From an uncultured Caldisericota bacterium (lineage in GTDB: Bacteria; Caldisericota; Caldisericia; Cryosericales; Cryosericaceae): a stretch of DNA of 64,000 bases. The notes below the pieces were generated by a model, which had not been told where the DNA came from, made no database searches, and worked only from the letters and a program-made list of their open reading frames with translations. Below, one piece after another: positions 31,652 through 42,749 of this stretch. Each line of letters starts with the position of its first letter. Position 1 is the first letter of the stretch. A program made the translations under genes and the position numbers. The DNA lies in the NCBI GenBank assembly GCA_903871855.1, contig CAIQIK010000012.1:1-64000 (forward strand). The letters run 5' to 3'.

Positions 31652-31683
31652 GCTGTCTGCACCTCGTCGGATAAGGACCTCTC

Positions 31684-32463
31684 GTGAGATTACTCTTCAT
31701 CGGTGATATCTTCGGCCGCCCCGGGCGCACGATTGTGCGGCGACTGCTTCCGCAACTTAAGACAGAGTTACGGCCCACTCTCGTCGTTGCCAACGCGGAG
31801 AACGCGACACACGGGACCGGCATGACCCGGTCTGCGTTTGAAGAACTCAGTGCTGCCGGCGTCGACATATTCACGGGGGGTAATCACACGCTCGGCAAAC
31901 CAGAGATTCTTGAGCTGATGCAAGAACACCCGAGCGTGTTGTGCCCGGGCAATATCGGTCCCGCTGTCAGGCATCATGGATCCGTCATCTGGCAGACGCC
32001 GGAGGGCCCCATAGCCGTTGTCAACGTGATGGGCCAGTATTGCATGAATGGTACTGACAACCCCTTCCGCTATATGGAAGAAGTCCTGCGCGATCCAGAG
32101 ATTGCTGCTGTGCGTGTGAAAGTCGTTGATGTTCATGCGGAGGCAACGGCGGAGAAAGCGGCGATGCTGCATCTGCTGGATGGCCGTGTGTCGGCAGTTC
32201 TTGGAACACACACGCATGTTCCTACGGCGGATGCGCGCATCACAGCCGCAGGCACTGCTTTCATCACCGATGTCGGCATGACGGGCGTACGATCTTCGAT
32301 CATCGGACTGGATCCAGAAGTCATGATGCGTCGCTTCGAGACGGGCATCATGTATGCGCCGCGCGTGGCAGAGGGCGATGCAACGTTGATGGCGGTCGTC
32401 GTCGACATTGATGCATCTACTGGAAACAGTATGGCAATAACGCTTTTGCAAAGGGAGAGTTGA
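31684..32463 (+). CDS. YmdB-family metallophosphoesterase
   Basis: GTG start; LLFIGDIFGRPGRTIVRRLLP, NAENATHGTGM, TGGNHTLGK, GTHTHVPTADARI. Confidence 0.92.
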   Translation: MRLLFIGDIFGRPGRTIVRRLLPQLKTELRPTLVVANAENATHGTGMTRSAFEELSAAGVDIFTGGNHTLGKPEILELMQEHPSVLCPGNIGPAVRHHGSVIWQTPEGPIAVVNVMGQYCMNGTDNPFRYMEEVLRDPEIAAVRVKVVDVHAEATAEKAAMLHLLDGRVSAVLGTHTHVPTADARITAAGTAFITDVGMTGVRSSIIGLDPEVMMRRFETGIMYAPRVAEGDATLMAVVVDIDASTGNSMAITLLQRES

Positions 32464-32464
32464 C

Positions 32465-33721
32465 GTGGCCGGGTTTCTCATCAGGACTTTCGGGTGTCAG
32501 TTCAACGAGCTGTACAGCGCTACGATTGCTGATGCGCTGACACGGGGAGGGCTTCGGTCTTCCGAGAGTCTTGGTGAAGCGTCTCTTATCATCATTAATA
32601 CGTGTGCAGTTCGCGAAAAGGCCGAGGAAAAGGCTTTCAGCTTTCTCGGCGAAGCCGCGAAGGCGGTCGGGGCCGGCCATATCGTGTTCATGGGTTGCAC
32701 GGCTACGCTCGACAAGGAACGTGCGGTACGCATAGCGGGCCGCGGTCTGAATGTCGTTGATGGCACCGCGGGCGCGGAACAAGTTCTTGCCCTAATAGGG
32801 ACCATGGTGCCTCTCGGCGAACCGGATTGCGTGGCTCCTCGCTCGCTGTTCCCCACGGCCAACATCGAGCTCATGCGTGGCTGCGAGAGCTACTGTACAT
32901 ACTGCATCGTTCCCAGGTCGCGAGGCCCCGAGGTCGTTGTCGATGGGGGCGAAATCCTGCGCCGAGCCGAGCAGGCTGTCGGGAGCGGTTTCTCTGAGTT
33001 GCTCTTCTTGGGACAGAACATCAACAGGTATCGGTCGAACCGTGGAGGACTCGTCGAGATCATGTCCTCGGTCGACCAACTGGACGGCAACTTCTGGTTC
33101 TGGTTTCTGAGCCCTCACCCGGCAAACTTCACGCCGGAGGAAGTGAGACGACTCATGGAGCTGCGGCACATTGAGCATCGCGTGCACCTTCCGCTGCAGT
33201 CGGGAAGCGACCGCATCCTCGGGCGAATGAACCGGAGGTACACGATTGCAGACTATGCCAGGCTCGCCGAGCCAGTCCGTGAGAATACCGATTGGACGCT
33301 GACGACAGATATCATTGTGGGTTTTCCTGGGGAAACAGATGATGACTTTGCCCATACGGTCGATGCGGTACGTGAGTTCCGGTTTGATGGCGTCTTTCTT
33401 GCCAAGTACTCCGACAGGCCGGGCACGCCATCGTCGAGCATGCAGGATAAGGTCCCGTCCGCGCTCATCGATGAGAGGCACTCCGCCTTGCTCAGAATCG
33501 TCCAGAACCTGAGCGAGCAGAGCAACCAGGTACTGGCAGGTAGATGTGTCGACGTACTCGTCCTGGCTGCACAGGTGGGGGGCAATGCCTTTGGAAGATC
33601 GATCGATGGCAGGAATGTCTGGTTCTCGTGTTCCGAACCAGCCCCAGGGATTGGCTCATTCGTCAAGGTGGCTGTCGACCATGGGTCGAGAGAAGGGCTG
33701 TATGGCGCTCGAGCTTGCTAG
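32465..33721 (+). CDS. miaB: tRNA methylthiotransferase MiaB
   Basis: TFGCQFNELYS, NTCAVREKAEEK, MRGCESYCTYCIVPRSRGPE radical-SAM motif, TDIIVGFPGETDDDF. Confidence 0.95.
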   Translation: MAGFLIRTFGCQFNELYSATIADALTRGGLRSSESLGEASLIIINTCAVREKAEEKAFSFLGEAAKAVGAGHIVFMGCTATLDKERAVRIAGRGLNVVDGTAGAEQVLALIGTMVPLGEPDCVAPRSLFPTANIELMRGCESYCTYCIVPRSRGPEVVVDGGEILRRAEQAVGSGFSELLFLGQNINRYRSNRGGLVEIMSSVDQLDGNFWFWFLSPHPANFTPEEVRRLMELRHIEHRVHLPLQSGSDRILGRMNRRYTIADYARLAEPVRENTDWTLTTDIIVGFPGETDDDFAHTVDAVREFRFDGVFLAKYSDRPGTPSSSMQDKVPSALIDERHSALLRIVQNLSEQSNQVLAGRCVDVLVLAAQVGGNAFGRSIDGRNVWFSCSEPAPGIGSFVKVAVDHGSREGLYGARAC

Positions 33722-34649
33722 TCTTCCGTTGATCGTAGCAATCATTGGCGCCACGGGTACGGGCAAAACAGTGCTTTCGCTGGGGCTCGCCCGTCGTTTC
33801 GGAGGATCGATCATCTCTGCCGACTCGATGCAGGTTTACCAAGGGATGGACGTCGGGACGGCGAAACCAAGCCCGTCGGAACGTCTAGGCGTACCCCATG
33901 CTCTCATTGATGTTGTTCCTCCCAAACATCACTTCTCTGTCGCGGAATACCAGATACTGGCGTTCGAAGCAGTGCATGCGGCGATTCGCTCGCAGCGTCT
34001 GCCGATCCTGGTGGGAGGGACTGGCCTATACGTGAAGGCTGTCCTGGATGGATACGAGTTTTTGCCGGAGAAACCGGATGCGAGTCTGCGCGGCCAGCTT
34101 CGAGTACTGTCCGAGGACGAGCTTCGCGAGCGCCTGAGAGCAATCGATCCTCTGGCAGAACACGAGATTGCACCCAACGATTCCAGGCGGCTGGGGCGAG
34201 CTCTGGAGATGAGCGCTCAGTCAGGAGACCTGCCGAGCGCTCTGAAGCGGAGACAACACCCGGTTCCATGGCGAATCCTCCGTATTGGCCTGCGTGCAGA
34301 GCGGGCTGAACTCTACAGACGGCTTAACCAGCGAGTTGATGCCATGATCTCCGCAGGAATGGAAGGAGAAGTGCGGCGTTTGCTTGCCAACGGCCTGAAC
34401 TCTGACGACACCGCGATGCAGGGCATAGGCTACAAGGAGCTGAGTGCCTGGATACGTGGAGAGACAGGGCGCGACGAAGCAATCGAGCTCTGGAAGAAGC
34501 GTACACGCAACTACGCCAAGCGGCAGGAGACGTGGTTCAGAGGAGAGAAGAGCGTTCACTGGATTGACGTTGACGTTCAGACAGCTGATTCGGTTCTGAC
34601 GCAGGCGACCGCCCTCGTTGAATCCGCTGCAGGAGAACGCAGCAGATGA
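33702..34649 (+). CDS. miaA: tRNA dimethylallyltransferase MiaA
   Basis: IIGATGTGKTVLSLGLARR, ISADSMQVYQGMDVGTAKPS, LVGGTGLYVKA, GIGYKEL. Confidence 0.96.
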   Translation: MALELASLPLIVAIIGATGTGKTVLSLGLARRFGGSIISADSMQVYQGMDVGTAKPSPSERLGVPHALIDVVPPKHHFSVAEYQILAFEAVHAAIRSQRLPILVGGTGLYVKAVLDGYEFLPEKPDASLRGQLRVLSEDELRERLRAIDPLAEHEIAPNDSRRLGRALEMSAQSGDLPSALKRRQHPVPWRILRIGLRAERAELYRRLNQRVDAMISAGMEGEVRRLLANGLNSDDTAMQGIGYKELSAWIRGETGRDEAIELWKKRTRNYAKRQETWFRGEKSVHWIDVDVQTADSVLTQATALVESAAGERSR

Positions 34650-35896
34650 TTACGGAACGCCAGCTGATGGAACGGGCGCAGCAGCTCGAGCAGGAGTATG
34701 CGACCGAAATCGGAGGTATTCGTGCAGTTGAACGCCGCAACTTCGTGCGCATCCTCGATGCATTTCACGCCGCCCGATTGTCGACATCGGACCTTCGCCC
34801 CATGTCGGGCTACGGCATTGGGGACAACCTGCGGGACAAGACCGAACGCGTGTTTGCCCTCCTCTACGGCGCACAAGCCGCACTCGTGCGCCCGCAGATC
34901 ATTTCTGGAACCCATGCTCTGGCTATCGCGCTGTTCGGCGTGCTTCGTCCAAAAGATCTGCTGTGCTGCGTAACGGGGGCTCCCTACGATACGATGGAGG
35001 AGGTCATTGGAATCCGCCCTTCTGATGGTTCGCTGGCAGAGTTTGGTGTCGGCTATGCCCAGTGCGACATCACGGCGTTACCCGCAGATCTCTGGGAGAA
35101 ACAGCTCGAGCAATGCTTCGCGACCCAGATGCCGAAACTTGTCCTGATTCAGCGGAGTCGGGGATACAAGCGCCTCCGGGCGCTTCGGGAGAGGGAGATC
35201 GCACGGATGATTTCCTCCGTAAAACGTGTCTCGCCTGAGAGCCTGGTTCTCGTCGACAACTGCTATGGAGACCTTCTCGAGGATCGTGAGCCCACAATGG
35301 ATGGGGCGGATCTGCTGGCTTCATCATTCATGAAGAACATCGGAGCAGGAATTGCCCCGACGGGCGGCTATCTGGTGGGAACTTCCCGGGCCATCGCTCT
35401 GGCCGCGACGCGGTACTCGAGTCCAGGAGTAGGTGCCGAGATTGGGCCGAATCTTGGGTTTGCCGAGACGTTCCTGCGGGGTCTGCTCTTCGCCCCGACA
35501 GTACTTGAGCAAGTGCTGACAGGGAATCTCCTTGCGAGTGCGCTTCTGCAGGAAAACGGCTTCGTGGTAGATCCGGGCCCTCACGAGCTTCGCGGGGACG
35601 TTGTTCTGCGCATCGAGTGCGGGTCAAGGGGGTCGTTTATGGCGTTTGCACAGGCCGTGCAGGAGTGCTCTGCACTGGACGCCGATGCCATGCCCGAGCC
35701 GAGCCTCATGTGCGGATACGGGACGGAGGTTCTGATGGCAGGCGGAACCCTTGTCCAGGGATCGACGATTGAACTGAGTTTCGACGGACCCTTTTGCGAG
35801 CCGTACGTCGGGTATCTGCAGGGAGGTCTGAATGCATGGCAAGTGGTGCAGGCGACCGCGCGGGGCATCGCAAACAGTATGAATGCGCGCAAGTAG
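34646..35896 (+). CDS. Methionine gamma-lyase family / aluminium-resistance-type PLP protein
   Basis: GYGIGDNLRDKTERVFALLYGAQAALVRPQIISGTHAL, SSFMKNIGAGIAPTGGYLVG. Confidence 0.88.
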   Translation: MITERQLMERAQQLEQEYATEIGGIRAVERRNFVRILDAFHAARLSTSDLRPMSGYGIGDNLRDKTERVFALLYGAQAALVRPQIISGTHALAIALFGVLRPKDLLCCVTGAPYDTMEEVIGIRPSDGSLAEFGVGYAQCDITALPADLWEKQLEQCFATQMPKLVLIQRSRGYKRLRALREREIARMISSVKRVSPESLVLVDNCYGDLLEDREPTMDGADLLASSFMKNIGAGIAPTGGYLVGTSRAIALAATRYSSPGVGAEIGPNLGFAETFLRGLLFAPTVLEQVLTGNLLASALLQENGFVVDPGPHELRGDVVLRIECGSRGSFMAFAQAVQECSALDADAMPEPSLMCGYGTEVLMAGGTLVQGSTIELSFDGPFCEPYVGYLQGGLNAWQVVQATARGIANSMNARK

Positions 35897-35966
35897 TGTC
35901 GCCGCCGGTCATTCGTGATACAATATTCGAACAACGAAATGCTGGAAGAAACGAAAGGAGGTCGTT

Positions 35967-37214
35967 ATGACAGGCTTGACGAGGGTTGATCCGGAGATAG
36001 CTGACGCACTGAACAAGGAGCTGCACCGCCAGCAGAACAACATTGAGCTCATCGCCTCTGAGAACTTCGTGTCCGAAGAAGTCTTGGCGGCACAGGGCTC
36101 AGTTCTGACAAACAAGTACGCCGAAGGGTACCCCGGCAGACGCTACTATGGTGGTTGTGAGTATGTCGATGTCGTCGAGACGCTGGCTATCGAGCGTGCC
36201 AAGGCGCTCTTCGGTGCGGAGGGGGCAAACGTTCAGCCCCACTCGGGAACGCAGGCCAACCTTGAGGTCTACTTCTCTGTTCTCCAGCCAGGAGACACGA
36301 TCCTGAGTATGTCTCTGGCCGACGGTGGCCATCTGAGCCACGGAAGCCCCGTGTCGCTTGTGGGTAAACTGTTTCACATCGTGTCCTATGGCGTTCGGAG
36401 AGACACCGAGACGATCGACTATGACCAGGTAGCCGAGCTGGCTCGATCAGAACGTCCCAAGCTGATCGTCGCAGGTGCCAGTGCGTACCCGCGCATTATC
36501 GACTTCCCCCGCTTCCGTGAGATCGCCGATTCGGTCGGTGCATTGCTCATGGTAGACATGGCACACATTGCCGGTCTTGTTGCCGCAGGAGTCCATCCTT
36601 CACCGGTGCCGTATGCCGATTTTGTCACGACAACCACGCACAAGACACTTCGCGGCCCCCGAGGAGGCATCATCCTCTACAGGGAAAAGTACGCTAAGCA
36701 GCTCAACAGCGCTGTGTTCCCTGGCAGTCAAGGTGGTCCTCTTGAGCATGTCATCGCGGCGAAGGCAGTCGCTTTGAGAGAGGCTGCAACTCCTGAGTTT
36801 GCAGTTTATCAGAGACAGATCCTCGCCAACGCAAGAACCTTGGCGCAGGCTCTGGCGGAGCGCGGTTATCGCATCGTGTCCGGTGGCACCGATACCCACC
36901 TTATGCTTGTGGACCTGTCGTCCAAGGGAGTTACAGGCAAAGAAGTCCAGGCGCTTGTCGAGACCGTGGGCATTACGGTCAACAAGAACGCTATCCCCTT
37001 TGATCCGTTGCCCCCGACCAAAGCAAGTGGCATACGGCTTGGGACCCCCGCTACGACCAGTCGCGGCATGCGTGAGCCGGAGATGGTCGAGATCGCCGCC
37101 CTGATCGACGAGACGATCATTGCTCGCGACGACGAGGAGAAGCTGGGTCAGATTCGAACTCGCGTGACGGCACTGACGAACCGTTTTCCTTTATATGCAG
37201 GCATGATGTACTAG
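35967..37214 (+). CDS. glyA: Serine hydroxymethyltransferase
   Basis: [58 protein letters not shown]. Confidence 0.98.
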   Translation: MTGLTRVDPEIADALNKELHRQQNNIELIASENFVSEEVLAAQGSVLTNKYAEGYPGRRYYGGCEYVDVVETLAIERAKALFGAEGANVQPHSGTQANLEVYFSVLQPGDTILSMSLADGGHLSHGSPVSLVGKLFHIVSYGVRRDTETIDYDQVAELARSERPKLIVAGASAYPRIIDFPRFREIADSVGALLMVDMAHIAGLVAAGVHPSPVPYADFVTTTTHKTLRGPRGGIILYREKYAKQLNSAVFPGSQGGPLEHVIAAKAVALREAATPEFAVYQRQILANARTLAQALAERGYRIVSGGTDTHLMLVDLSSKGVTGKEVQALVETVGITVNKNAIPFDPLPPTKASGIRLGTPATTSRGMREPEMVEIAALIDETIIARDDEEKLGQIRTRVTALTNRFPLYAGMMY

Positions 37215-37222
37215 GAGGACTG

Positions 37223-37855
37223 ATGGATTATCGTAACCTTCAGGTGCTGGAACATCCGCTGATACGACACAAACTGACCCTTCTTCGGAACAAAAACACG
37301 ACGCACAAGGACTTCCGCGAGCTGGCGGAGGAACTTGCCGGGCTCATGACGTACGAGGTATGCAGGAGCATGCGAACCAAGGCATGCCCCATAGAGACCC
37401 CCCTGGAGCCCTATGAAGGGCAGGAACTGGAAAACGAAGTCACCATTGTGCCCGTGCTTCGGGCCGGGCTCGTCATGGCTCAGGGGATGCTCGACATGAT
37501 CCCTCATGCCAAGGTGGGGCACATTGGTCTGTTCAGAGACGAGAACACTCTGGAACCGGTCCAGTACTATTGTAAGCTTCCCGAGAGCACCGCTGGGTCA
37601 GATGTGTTTATTGTGGACCCGATGCTTGCAACTGGAGGCAGCGCCTCCAAGGCTATTTCACTCGTTAAGGAGCGTCACCCTCGCAGCATCTCCTTTTGTT
37701 GTATCATTGCGGCGCCGGAGGGCATCAAGGTGCTGCAGCGCGAACATCCTGATGTAAAAATCGTCACTCTGGAAATTGACCGCCGTCTGAACGAGAATGG
37801 GTATATTCTTCCAGGCCTTGGTGATGCCGGGGATAGGATATACGGGACGAAGTAG
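37223..37855 (+). CDS. upp: Uracil phosphoribosyltransferase
   Basis: HPLIRHKLTLLRNKNTTHKDFRELAEELAGLM, VPVLRAGLVMAQGMLDMIPHAKVGHIGLFRDE, DPMLATGGSA. Confidence 0.97.
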   Translation: MDYRNLQVLEHPLIRHKLTLLRNKNTTHKDFRELAEELAGLMTYEVCRSMRTKACPIETPLEPYEGQELENEVTIVPVLRAGLVMAQGMLDMIPHAKVGHIGLFRDENTLEPVQYYCKLPESTAGSDVFIVDPMLATGGSASKAISLVKERHPRSISFCCIIAAPEGIKVLQREHPDVKIVTLEIDRRLNENGYILPGLGDAGDRIYGTK

Positions 37856-37858
37856 CCG

Positions 37859-38839
37859 ATGCATCTCGTAATTACGCAGGCTCAGTTCTGGTCGTTCCTC
37901 GTGGCTCTGGCGCTGAGCCTTGTGCTGACACCGGTCGTCATGAAACTTGGGCTGCGTCTTGGCATCACCGACAAACCAACTGCAACTGCTGACGCGACCA
38001 TCGACAGGCAACGGCGCAGAGTGAATAGCAAAGTGACTCCCCGCACTGGTGGCATCGCCATCGTGATCGCATTCATTGTGTCTGTGTTCTTCTTTGATTC
38101 ACTCACCATGCAGTTGAGGGGAATCCTGATCGGTGGAGGCATCGTGTTTATCGGCATGCTCCTGGACGACATGTTCGATATCCCCGCGTTGCTGAAGCTG
38201 CTGATACAATCGGTGGCAGCAGTTGTCGTCATTGCCTTTGGGGTCCGTGTGACCGCGTTCACCAACTTCCTGCACGGAGGATTCTTCCAGCTTGGCATCG
38301 GCGGCATCATCCTCACTTACTTCTGGATCGTGGGGATCACCAATGCGCTGAACCTCATCGATGGACTGGACGGTCTTGCGGGTGGCGTCGCTGCGCTGAT
38401 TCTCCTCGCAATGTTTTTCTTCGCCGCGCTCAAGAGTATGGCAACCATGGGGGCCATCCTTGTGGCGCTGCTTGGTGCTGTCCTGGGATTTCTTGTCTTC
38501 AACTACAATCCGGCAAAGGTGTTTCTTGGAGACGCCGGGTCCGAGTTTCTTGGGTTCATGATTGCAAGTCTTTCCGTCTATGGTGCCCTTAAACTCCCGA
38601 CAACTGTCATGCTCATCGTGTCGGTTTTTGCGCTTGGCATTCCCATCGCGGAAACAGTCTCGAGCATTTTCCGCCGGGCGGCCAGTCACAAATCCCCCAT
38701 GAAGGGAGACAATGGGCATTTCCATTATCTGCTGCTGTTCCGGGGGTGGAGCCAGCGGCGCATCACGACGTTGTACTACCTGGTGACGTTTGTGTTATGT
38801 TCGATTGGGTTAGCCATCGCCCTTCTGGGAGTTCACTGA
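37859..38839 (+). CDS. MraY/WecA-type undecaprenyl-phosphate glycosyl-1-phosphate transferase
   Basis: TPRTGGIAIV, LIDGLDGLAGGVAAL, FLGDAGSEFLGF. Confidence 0.92.
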   Translation: MHLVITQAQFWSFLVALALSLVLTPVVMKLGLRLGITDKPTATADATIDRQRRRVNSKVTPRTGGIAIVIAFIVSVFFFDSLTMQLRGILIGGGIVFIGMLLDDMFDIPALLKLLIQSVAAVVVIAFGVRVTAFTNFLHGGFFQLGIGGIILTYFWIVGITNALNLIDGLDGLAGGVAALILLAMFFFAALKSMATMGAILVALLGAVLGFLVFNYNPAKVFLGDAGSEFLGFMIASLSVYGALKLPTTVMLIVSVFALGIPIAETVSSIFRRAASHKSPMKGDNGHFHYLLLFRGWSQRRITTLYYLVTFVLCSIGLAIALLGVH

Positions 38840-38840
38840 C

Positions 38841-39953
38841 ATGCGCCACGATGTTTTGTCCATCTTTGGCACCCGTCCTGAGGGGATCAAGATGGCGCCT
38901 ATCGTCAAGGCACTAGAGGCCAACCCAAGGTTCAACAGCTACGTGCTCCTGACTGGCCAGCACATGCAAATGCTGGACGATGTCGTGGAGATGTTCGACA
39001 TACAGGTGTGGCGAGATCTCAATGTGATGAAGGAGCGTCAGACGCTTCCGTACTTGACGGCGGCGCTTGCAGCGCAGATTTCCGATGCGTTGGCAGAGCT
39101 GCAACCGGACTTGGTTCTGGTCCACGGAGATACGACGACCACCTTCATGGGGGCTCTCGCGGCGACCTATGCAAGGATCCCGGTGGGCCATGTCGAGGCA
39201 GGGCTCAGGTCCCATCAGAAATTCAGTCCTTTCCCCGAGGAAGTGAACCGCATGCTCACCGACCAGGTTTCTGACCTGTGCTTCGCGCCCACCGAGGAGG
39301 CCAAACAGAATCTCCTGCATGCAGGTATCGACACCGGCAGGATCGATGTCGTAGGAAACTCAATCGTGGATGCCGTGCGCATGGCCTTGCCCAACCTTCA
39401 TGCTCCGGACATCATGTCGAAGGTTCGGCCGGGTAGTCCCATGGTTATCATGACGGCACACCGCCGCGAAAACTGGGATACCGGCATTGCGATCTTCTCG
39501 AGCGCGCTCGTAAAGCTCTCCTGTTCACATCCGGAACTGACGTTTGTTTTTCCGGTACATCTCAACCCGGTTGTTCGGGAAACGGTTTTCGGGATTGCAT
39601 CGGACCTGCCAAACGTCGTGCTTACCGACCCTCTTCCCTACTTCGATTTCCTGTATTTGCTTGAGCATTGTGCCGCTGTTCTCAGCGACTCGGGTGGGAT
39701 CCAGGAAGAATGCGTAACGCTACACAAGCCGATGCTCCTTCTTCGTGAGGTCACTGAGCGTCCCGAGGCGGTGACAAGTGGCTGGGTCAAGCTGGTCGGT
39801 CAGGATGAGGAACTTATCGTCTCGTCGTTCGAGCAGCTCGTGGCAAGTGGTTTTGGAGTCTTGGGCGCGGATGGGGTCAATCCATATGGCAATGGGACAA
39901 CTGCGACGCAGATACTCACTCACATCGACGATTATCTCAATGCGACTCACTGA
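38841..39953 (+). CDS. wecB: UDP-N-acetylglucosamine 2-epimerase (non-hydrolysing)
   Basis: SIFGTRPEGIKMAPIVKAL, VHGDTTTTFMGALAA, HVEAGLRS, TAHRRENW, SDSGGIQEEC. Confidence 0.96.
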   Translation: MRHDVLSIFGTRPEGIKMAPIVKALEANPRFNSYVLLTGQHMQMLDDVVEMFDIQVWRDLNVMKERQTLPYLTAALAAQISDALAELQPDLVLVHGDTTTTFMGALAATYARIPVGHVEAGLRSHQKFSPFPEEVNRMLTDQVSDLCFAPTEEAKQNLLHAGIDTGRIDVVGNSIVDAVRMALPNLHAPDIMSKVRPGSPMVIMTAHRRENWDTGIAIFSSALVKLSCSHPELTFVFPVHLNPVVRETVFGIASDLPNVVLTDPLPYFDFLYLLEHCAAVLSDSGGIQEECVTLHKPMLLLREVTERPEAVTSGWVKLVGQDEELIVSSFEQLVASGFGVLGADGVNPYGNGTTATQILTHIDDYLNATH

Positions 39954-39965
39954 GGAGGGTAACGT

Positions 39966-41243
39966 ATGACCACGGAACAGAGCTTTCTCATCGAGGGAGG
40001 CAACTCGCTCCACGGTTCGGTCCGCTGCAGTGGCGCCAAGAACTCGATCCTGCCGCTGGTGGCTGCTGCGATCGCTGTCCGCGACGTTGTCAGCTTCCAG
40101 AATGTTCCAGACATCAGCGACCTCCAGTCTCTCCTTACTCTTATCCAGGCGATGGGCGTCAAACTGGTTTCCTTCAGCGATGGAGAACTGGTGCTCGACA
40201 CCCGAGGCCCCATTGAGACGCACGTCGAAAACACCAATGGCTACAGCTTGCGTGGAACGCAAACGCTGGTGGGAGCACTTCTTGGGCGTGAGCACAGGGC
40301 AATGCTCCCATCGCTGGGTGGTTGCAGCATCGGGGCTCGCCCCATCGACCTTCACGTCAAGGGGCTGCGAGCCATGGGTACACAGTTTGAGTGGAAAGAC
40401 GGCTACCTTATCGGTCAAGCTGCAGCTCTCAAGGCCTGCGATGTCTATCTCGACTTTCCCAGCGTGGGCGCGACAGAGAATCTCCTGTTAGCTGCTGCCC
40501 TTGCCGAAGGTACAACACGCGTCTTCAACGCAGCTCAGGAGCCGGAAGTGTATGACCTCATCTCTTTCCTGAACAAAGCGGGCGCTCGCATCGTGCCTGT
40601 TTTCCCGTTCGGATTTCGTATCGAGGGCGTTGCTCAGCTGCACGGCGCGTCGCATCGCATCATTGGCGACCGTATCGAGGCTGCGACACTGATGGTAGCG
40701 ACGGCCATTACGCAGGGCGAGGGCACGATCACGGGCATCGATGCCCGCCATATCTGGTCGGTTATCGCCAAGTTGCGAGAGACGGGGGCTGTGGTCGAAG
40801 TCGAGGGGGATGACGCCGTGGTTGTCAAGGGCGTTCCAGACTATCGATCGACGGATATTCGTACCCTGACGTTCCCGGGGTACCCGACGGATGCACAGCC
40901 TCAGATGACTGCGTATCTGACGCTGGCACATGGCAATTCGGTAGTTGTCGAGAGTATCTTCGAGAACCGATTCGGTGCCATCCTCGAGCTGGAGCGTATG
41001 GGTGCCCGTATCAAGGTCACGGAGGAGACAGCCATAATCGAGGGCGTGGAGTCGCTGAACTCGGCGACAGTCCAGGCGAAGGATCTGCGCGGCGGTGCCG
41101 CGTTGGTTATTGCCGGCCTTGCAGCACACGGTACCACGACTGTACGTTCCATTCAGCATATTGACCGGGGATACGAGGCACTGGAGAGCAAGCTGTCCCA
41201 ATTGGGCGCACACGTGATTCGTGTCACTCAACCGGAGGCATAG
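39966..41243 (+). CDS. murA: UDP-N-acetylglucosamine 1-carboxyvinyltransferase
   Basis: SLHGSVRCSGAKNSILPLVAAAI, FPGYPTDAQPQMTAYLTLA, ESIFENRF. Confidence 0.96.
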   Translation: MTTEQSFLIEGGNSLHGSVRCSGAKNSILPLVAAAIAVRDVVSFQNVPDISDLQSLLTLIQAMGVKLVSFSDGELVLDTRGPIETHVENTNGYSLRGTQTLVGALLGREHRAMLPSLGGCSIGARPIDLHVKGLRAMGTQFEWKDGYLIGQAAALKACDVYLDFPSVGATENLLLAAALAEGTTRVFNAAQEPEVYDLISFLNKAGARIVPVFPFGFRIEGVAQLHGASHRIIGDRIEAATLMVATAITQGEGTITGIDARHIWSVIAKLRETGAVVEVEGDDAVVVKGVPDYRSTDIRTLTFPGYPTDAQPQMTAYLTLAHGNSVVVESIFENRFGAILELERMGARIKVTEETAIIEGVESLNSATVQAKDLRGGAALVIAGLAAHGTTTVRSIQHIDRGYEALESKLSQLGAHVIRVTQPEA

Positions 41244-41246
41244 ACA

Positions 41247-41597
41247 ATGATAAAACAAGAGCAGGTTTTTGACGTCCTGCGGGCCGTCTACGACCCAGAG
41301 ATTCCGATCAACATCGTTGACCTCGGGCTGATTTACGGAGTAGAGATCACAGTTGAGGGAGACGTCACGGTTCGTATGACCATGACTGCTCCGCAGTGTC
41401 CGATGAGCGGCTATTTGCTCCAGCAGGCTGAGCAGGGGGTTCGGACTGTAGCAGGAGTGCGGAATGTCAAGGTGGATCTTGTGTTCGATCCTCCGTGGGA
41501 GCCCTCCATGATCAAGGAAGATGCCCTGAAGAGCGCCGGTATTGTCACAGACACTCCGGCCAACCCGGCCGGAGGTAACTGCTCCACAGAAAAATGA
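41247..41597 (+). CDS. MIP18/DUF59-family Fe-S assembly factor
   Basis: VFDVLRAVYDPEIPINIVDLGLIYGVEI, MTMTAPQCPMSGYL. Confidence 0.9.
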   Translation: MIKQEQVFDVLRAVYDPEIPINIVDLGLIYGVEITVEGDVTVRMTMTAPQCPMSGYLLQQAEQGVRTVAGVRNVKVDLVFDPPWEPSMIKEDALKSAGIVTDTPANPAGGNCSTEK

Positions 41598-42529
41598 AGG
41601 AGATCACGCCGCGACAGCCTGCAGACACGCTGGCGGCGAATCTCGACCAGCTGATCGAGAGCTTCCTGCTGGCACAGGATGTCGGCATCACCAGCAAGGT
41701 GGTGTATCGGCGCGCACTCAAGCGGTTCAAGGAGTTCCTGTCGCTTCGAGAGGCCGCTGGTGGGGTCGGCTACTTGACGAAGACGGATATTGTCCAATAC
41801 AAGAGTCATCTGTTGGCGGAGGGACTCTCGCCTCGGACGGGGAATCTGTACCTTACCGCGGTTCGTCAGTTCTTCAAGTACCTTGAGTCAAATCGCATCT
41901 ATCCCGACGTGTCCGCCGGCCTTAAAGGGTTCAAGCGTTCGTATGGATTCAATCGCGACCCGCTTACGCTGCAGCAGGCGCGTGACCTGTTGAATTCGAT
42001 CGACACGAGCGACATCATCGGCTTGCGCGACTTCGCCATGATCAACTTGATGCTTCGGACCGGTCTGCGCACGATGGAGGTCGTCGGCTCCGACGTCGGG
42101 GATATTCGTCAGACGTCCAACGCGACACTCTTGTACGTGCGGAGTAAGGGCAGGGATGCGAAAGACGATTTCGTCGTCCTGACGCGAGAGGCATATGAGC
42201 CGATTGCCCGCTACTTGGCAGTGCGTCACTGCACTGACCCACGGGCGGCACTGTTTGTGTCGCACAGCAACAACAACAAGGACAGGCGGATCACGACGAA
42301 GACCCTGCGGTTCGAGGTGAAGCAAAAGCTGATGGAAATCGGTGTGTACTCCTCGCGTGTCTCTGCACACTCGTTACGGCATACTTTTGCAACAATGGCC
42401 CTTCAGAACGGCGCTACGATTGAACAGGTACGCGACACACTCCGACATCAAAATATCACGACGACCCAGATCTACGTCCACACGACGGACCGACTGGAAC
42501 ACGCAGCCGAAAAGAGCATCAAGATCTGA
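41594..42529 (+). CDS. Tyrosine recombinase (XerC/XerD/XerA-like)
   Basis: N-terminal SAM-like domain; catalytic LRTGLRTMEV, VSAHSLRHTFATMAL, LRHQNITTTQIYVH; ATG overlaps upstream stop. Confidence 0.92.
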   Translation: MKEITPRQPADTLAANLDQLIESFLLAQDVGITSKVVYRRALKRFKEFLSLREAAGGVGYLTKTDIVQYKSHLLAEGLSPRTGNLYLTAVRQFFKYLESNRIYPDVSAGLKGFKRSYGFNRDPLTLQQARDLLNSIDTSDIIGLRDFAMINLMLRTGLRTMEVVGSDVGDIRQTSNATLLYVRSKGRDAKDDFVVLTREAYEPIARYLAVRHCTDPRAALFVSHSNNNKDRRITTKTLRFEVKQKLMEIGVYSSRVSAHSLRHTFATMALQNGATIEQVRDTLRHQNITTTQIYVHTTDRLEHAAEKSIKI

Positions 42530-42725
42530 CCCCGCCTTCTCGGTAGTCACCCTGTACGGAAAAGTGGCCCTAGGAAGAGATTTCGAATCATAAGATGCAC
42601 TGGAGTAAGCCAAATCACTGGAAAACCCCCAAATCCTGACGGACTGGGTGGCGCTAGGTTGAATTCTGCCTTAATAACGCTTCCAGGCGCAGGGTAGGGG
42701 TCAAGTCTTGGGTCGACATGCAAAA

Positions 42726-42749
42726 TGGGGCAGGAGAAATCCTGCCCCA
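42726..42749 (-). terminator. Rho-independent terminator for the VOC gene, at the convergent junction
   Basis: TGGGGCAGGA-TTTC-TCCTGCCCCA followed by TTTTG on the minus strand. Confidence 0.85.
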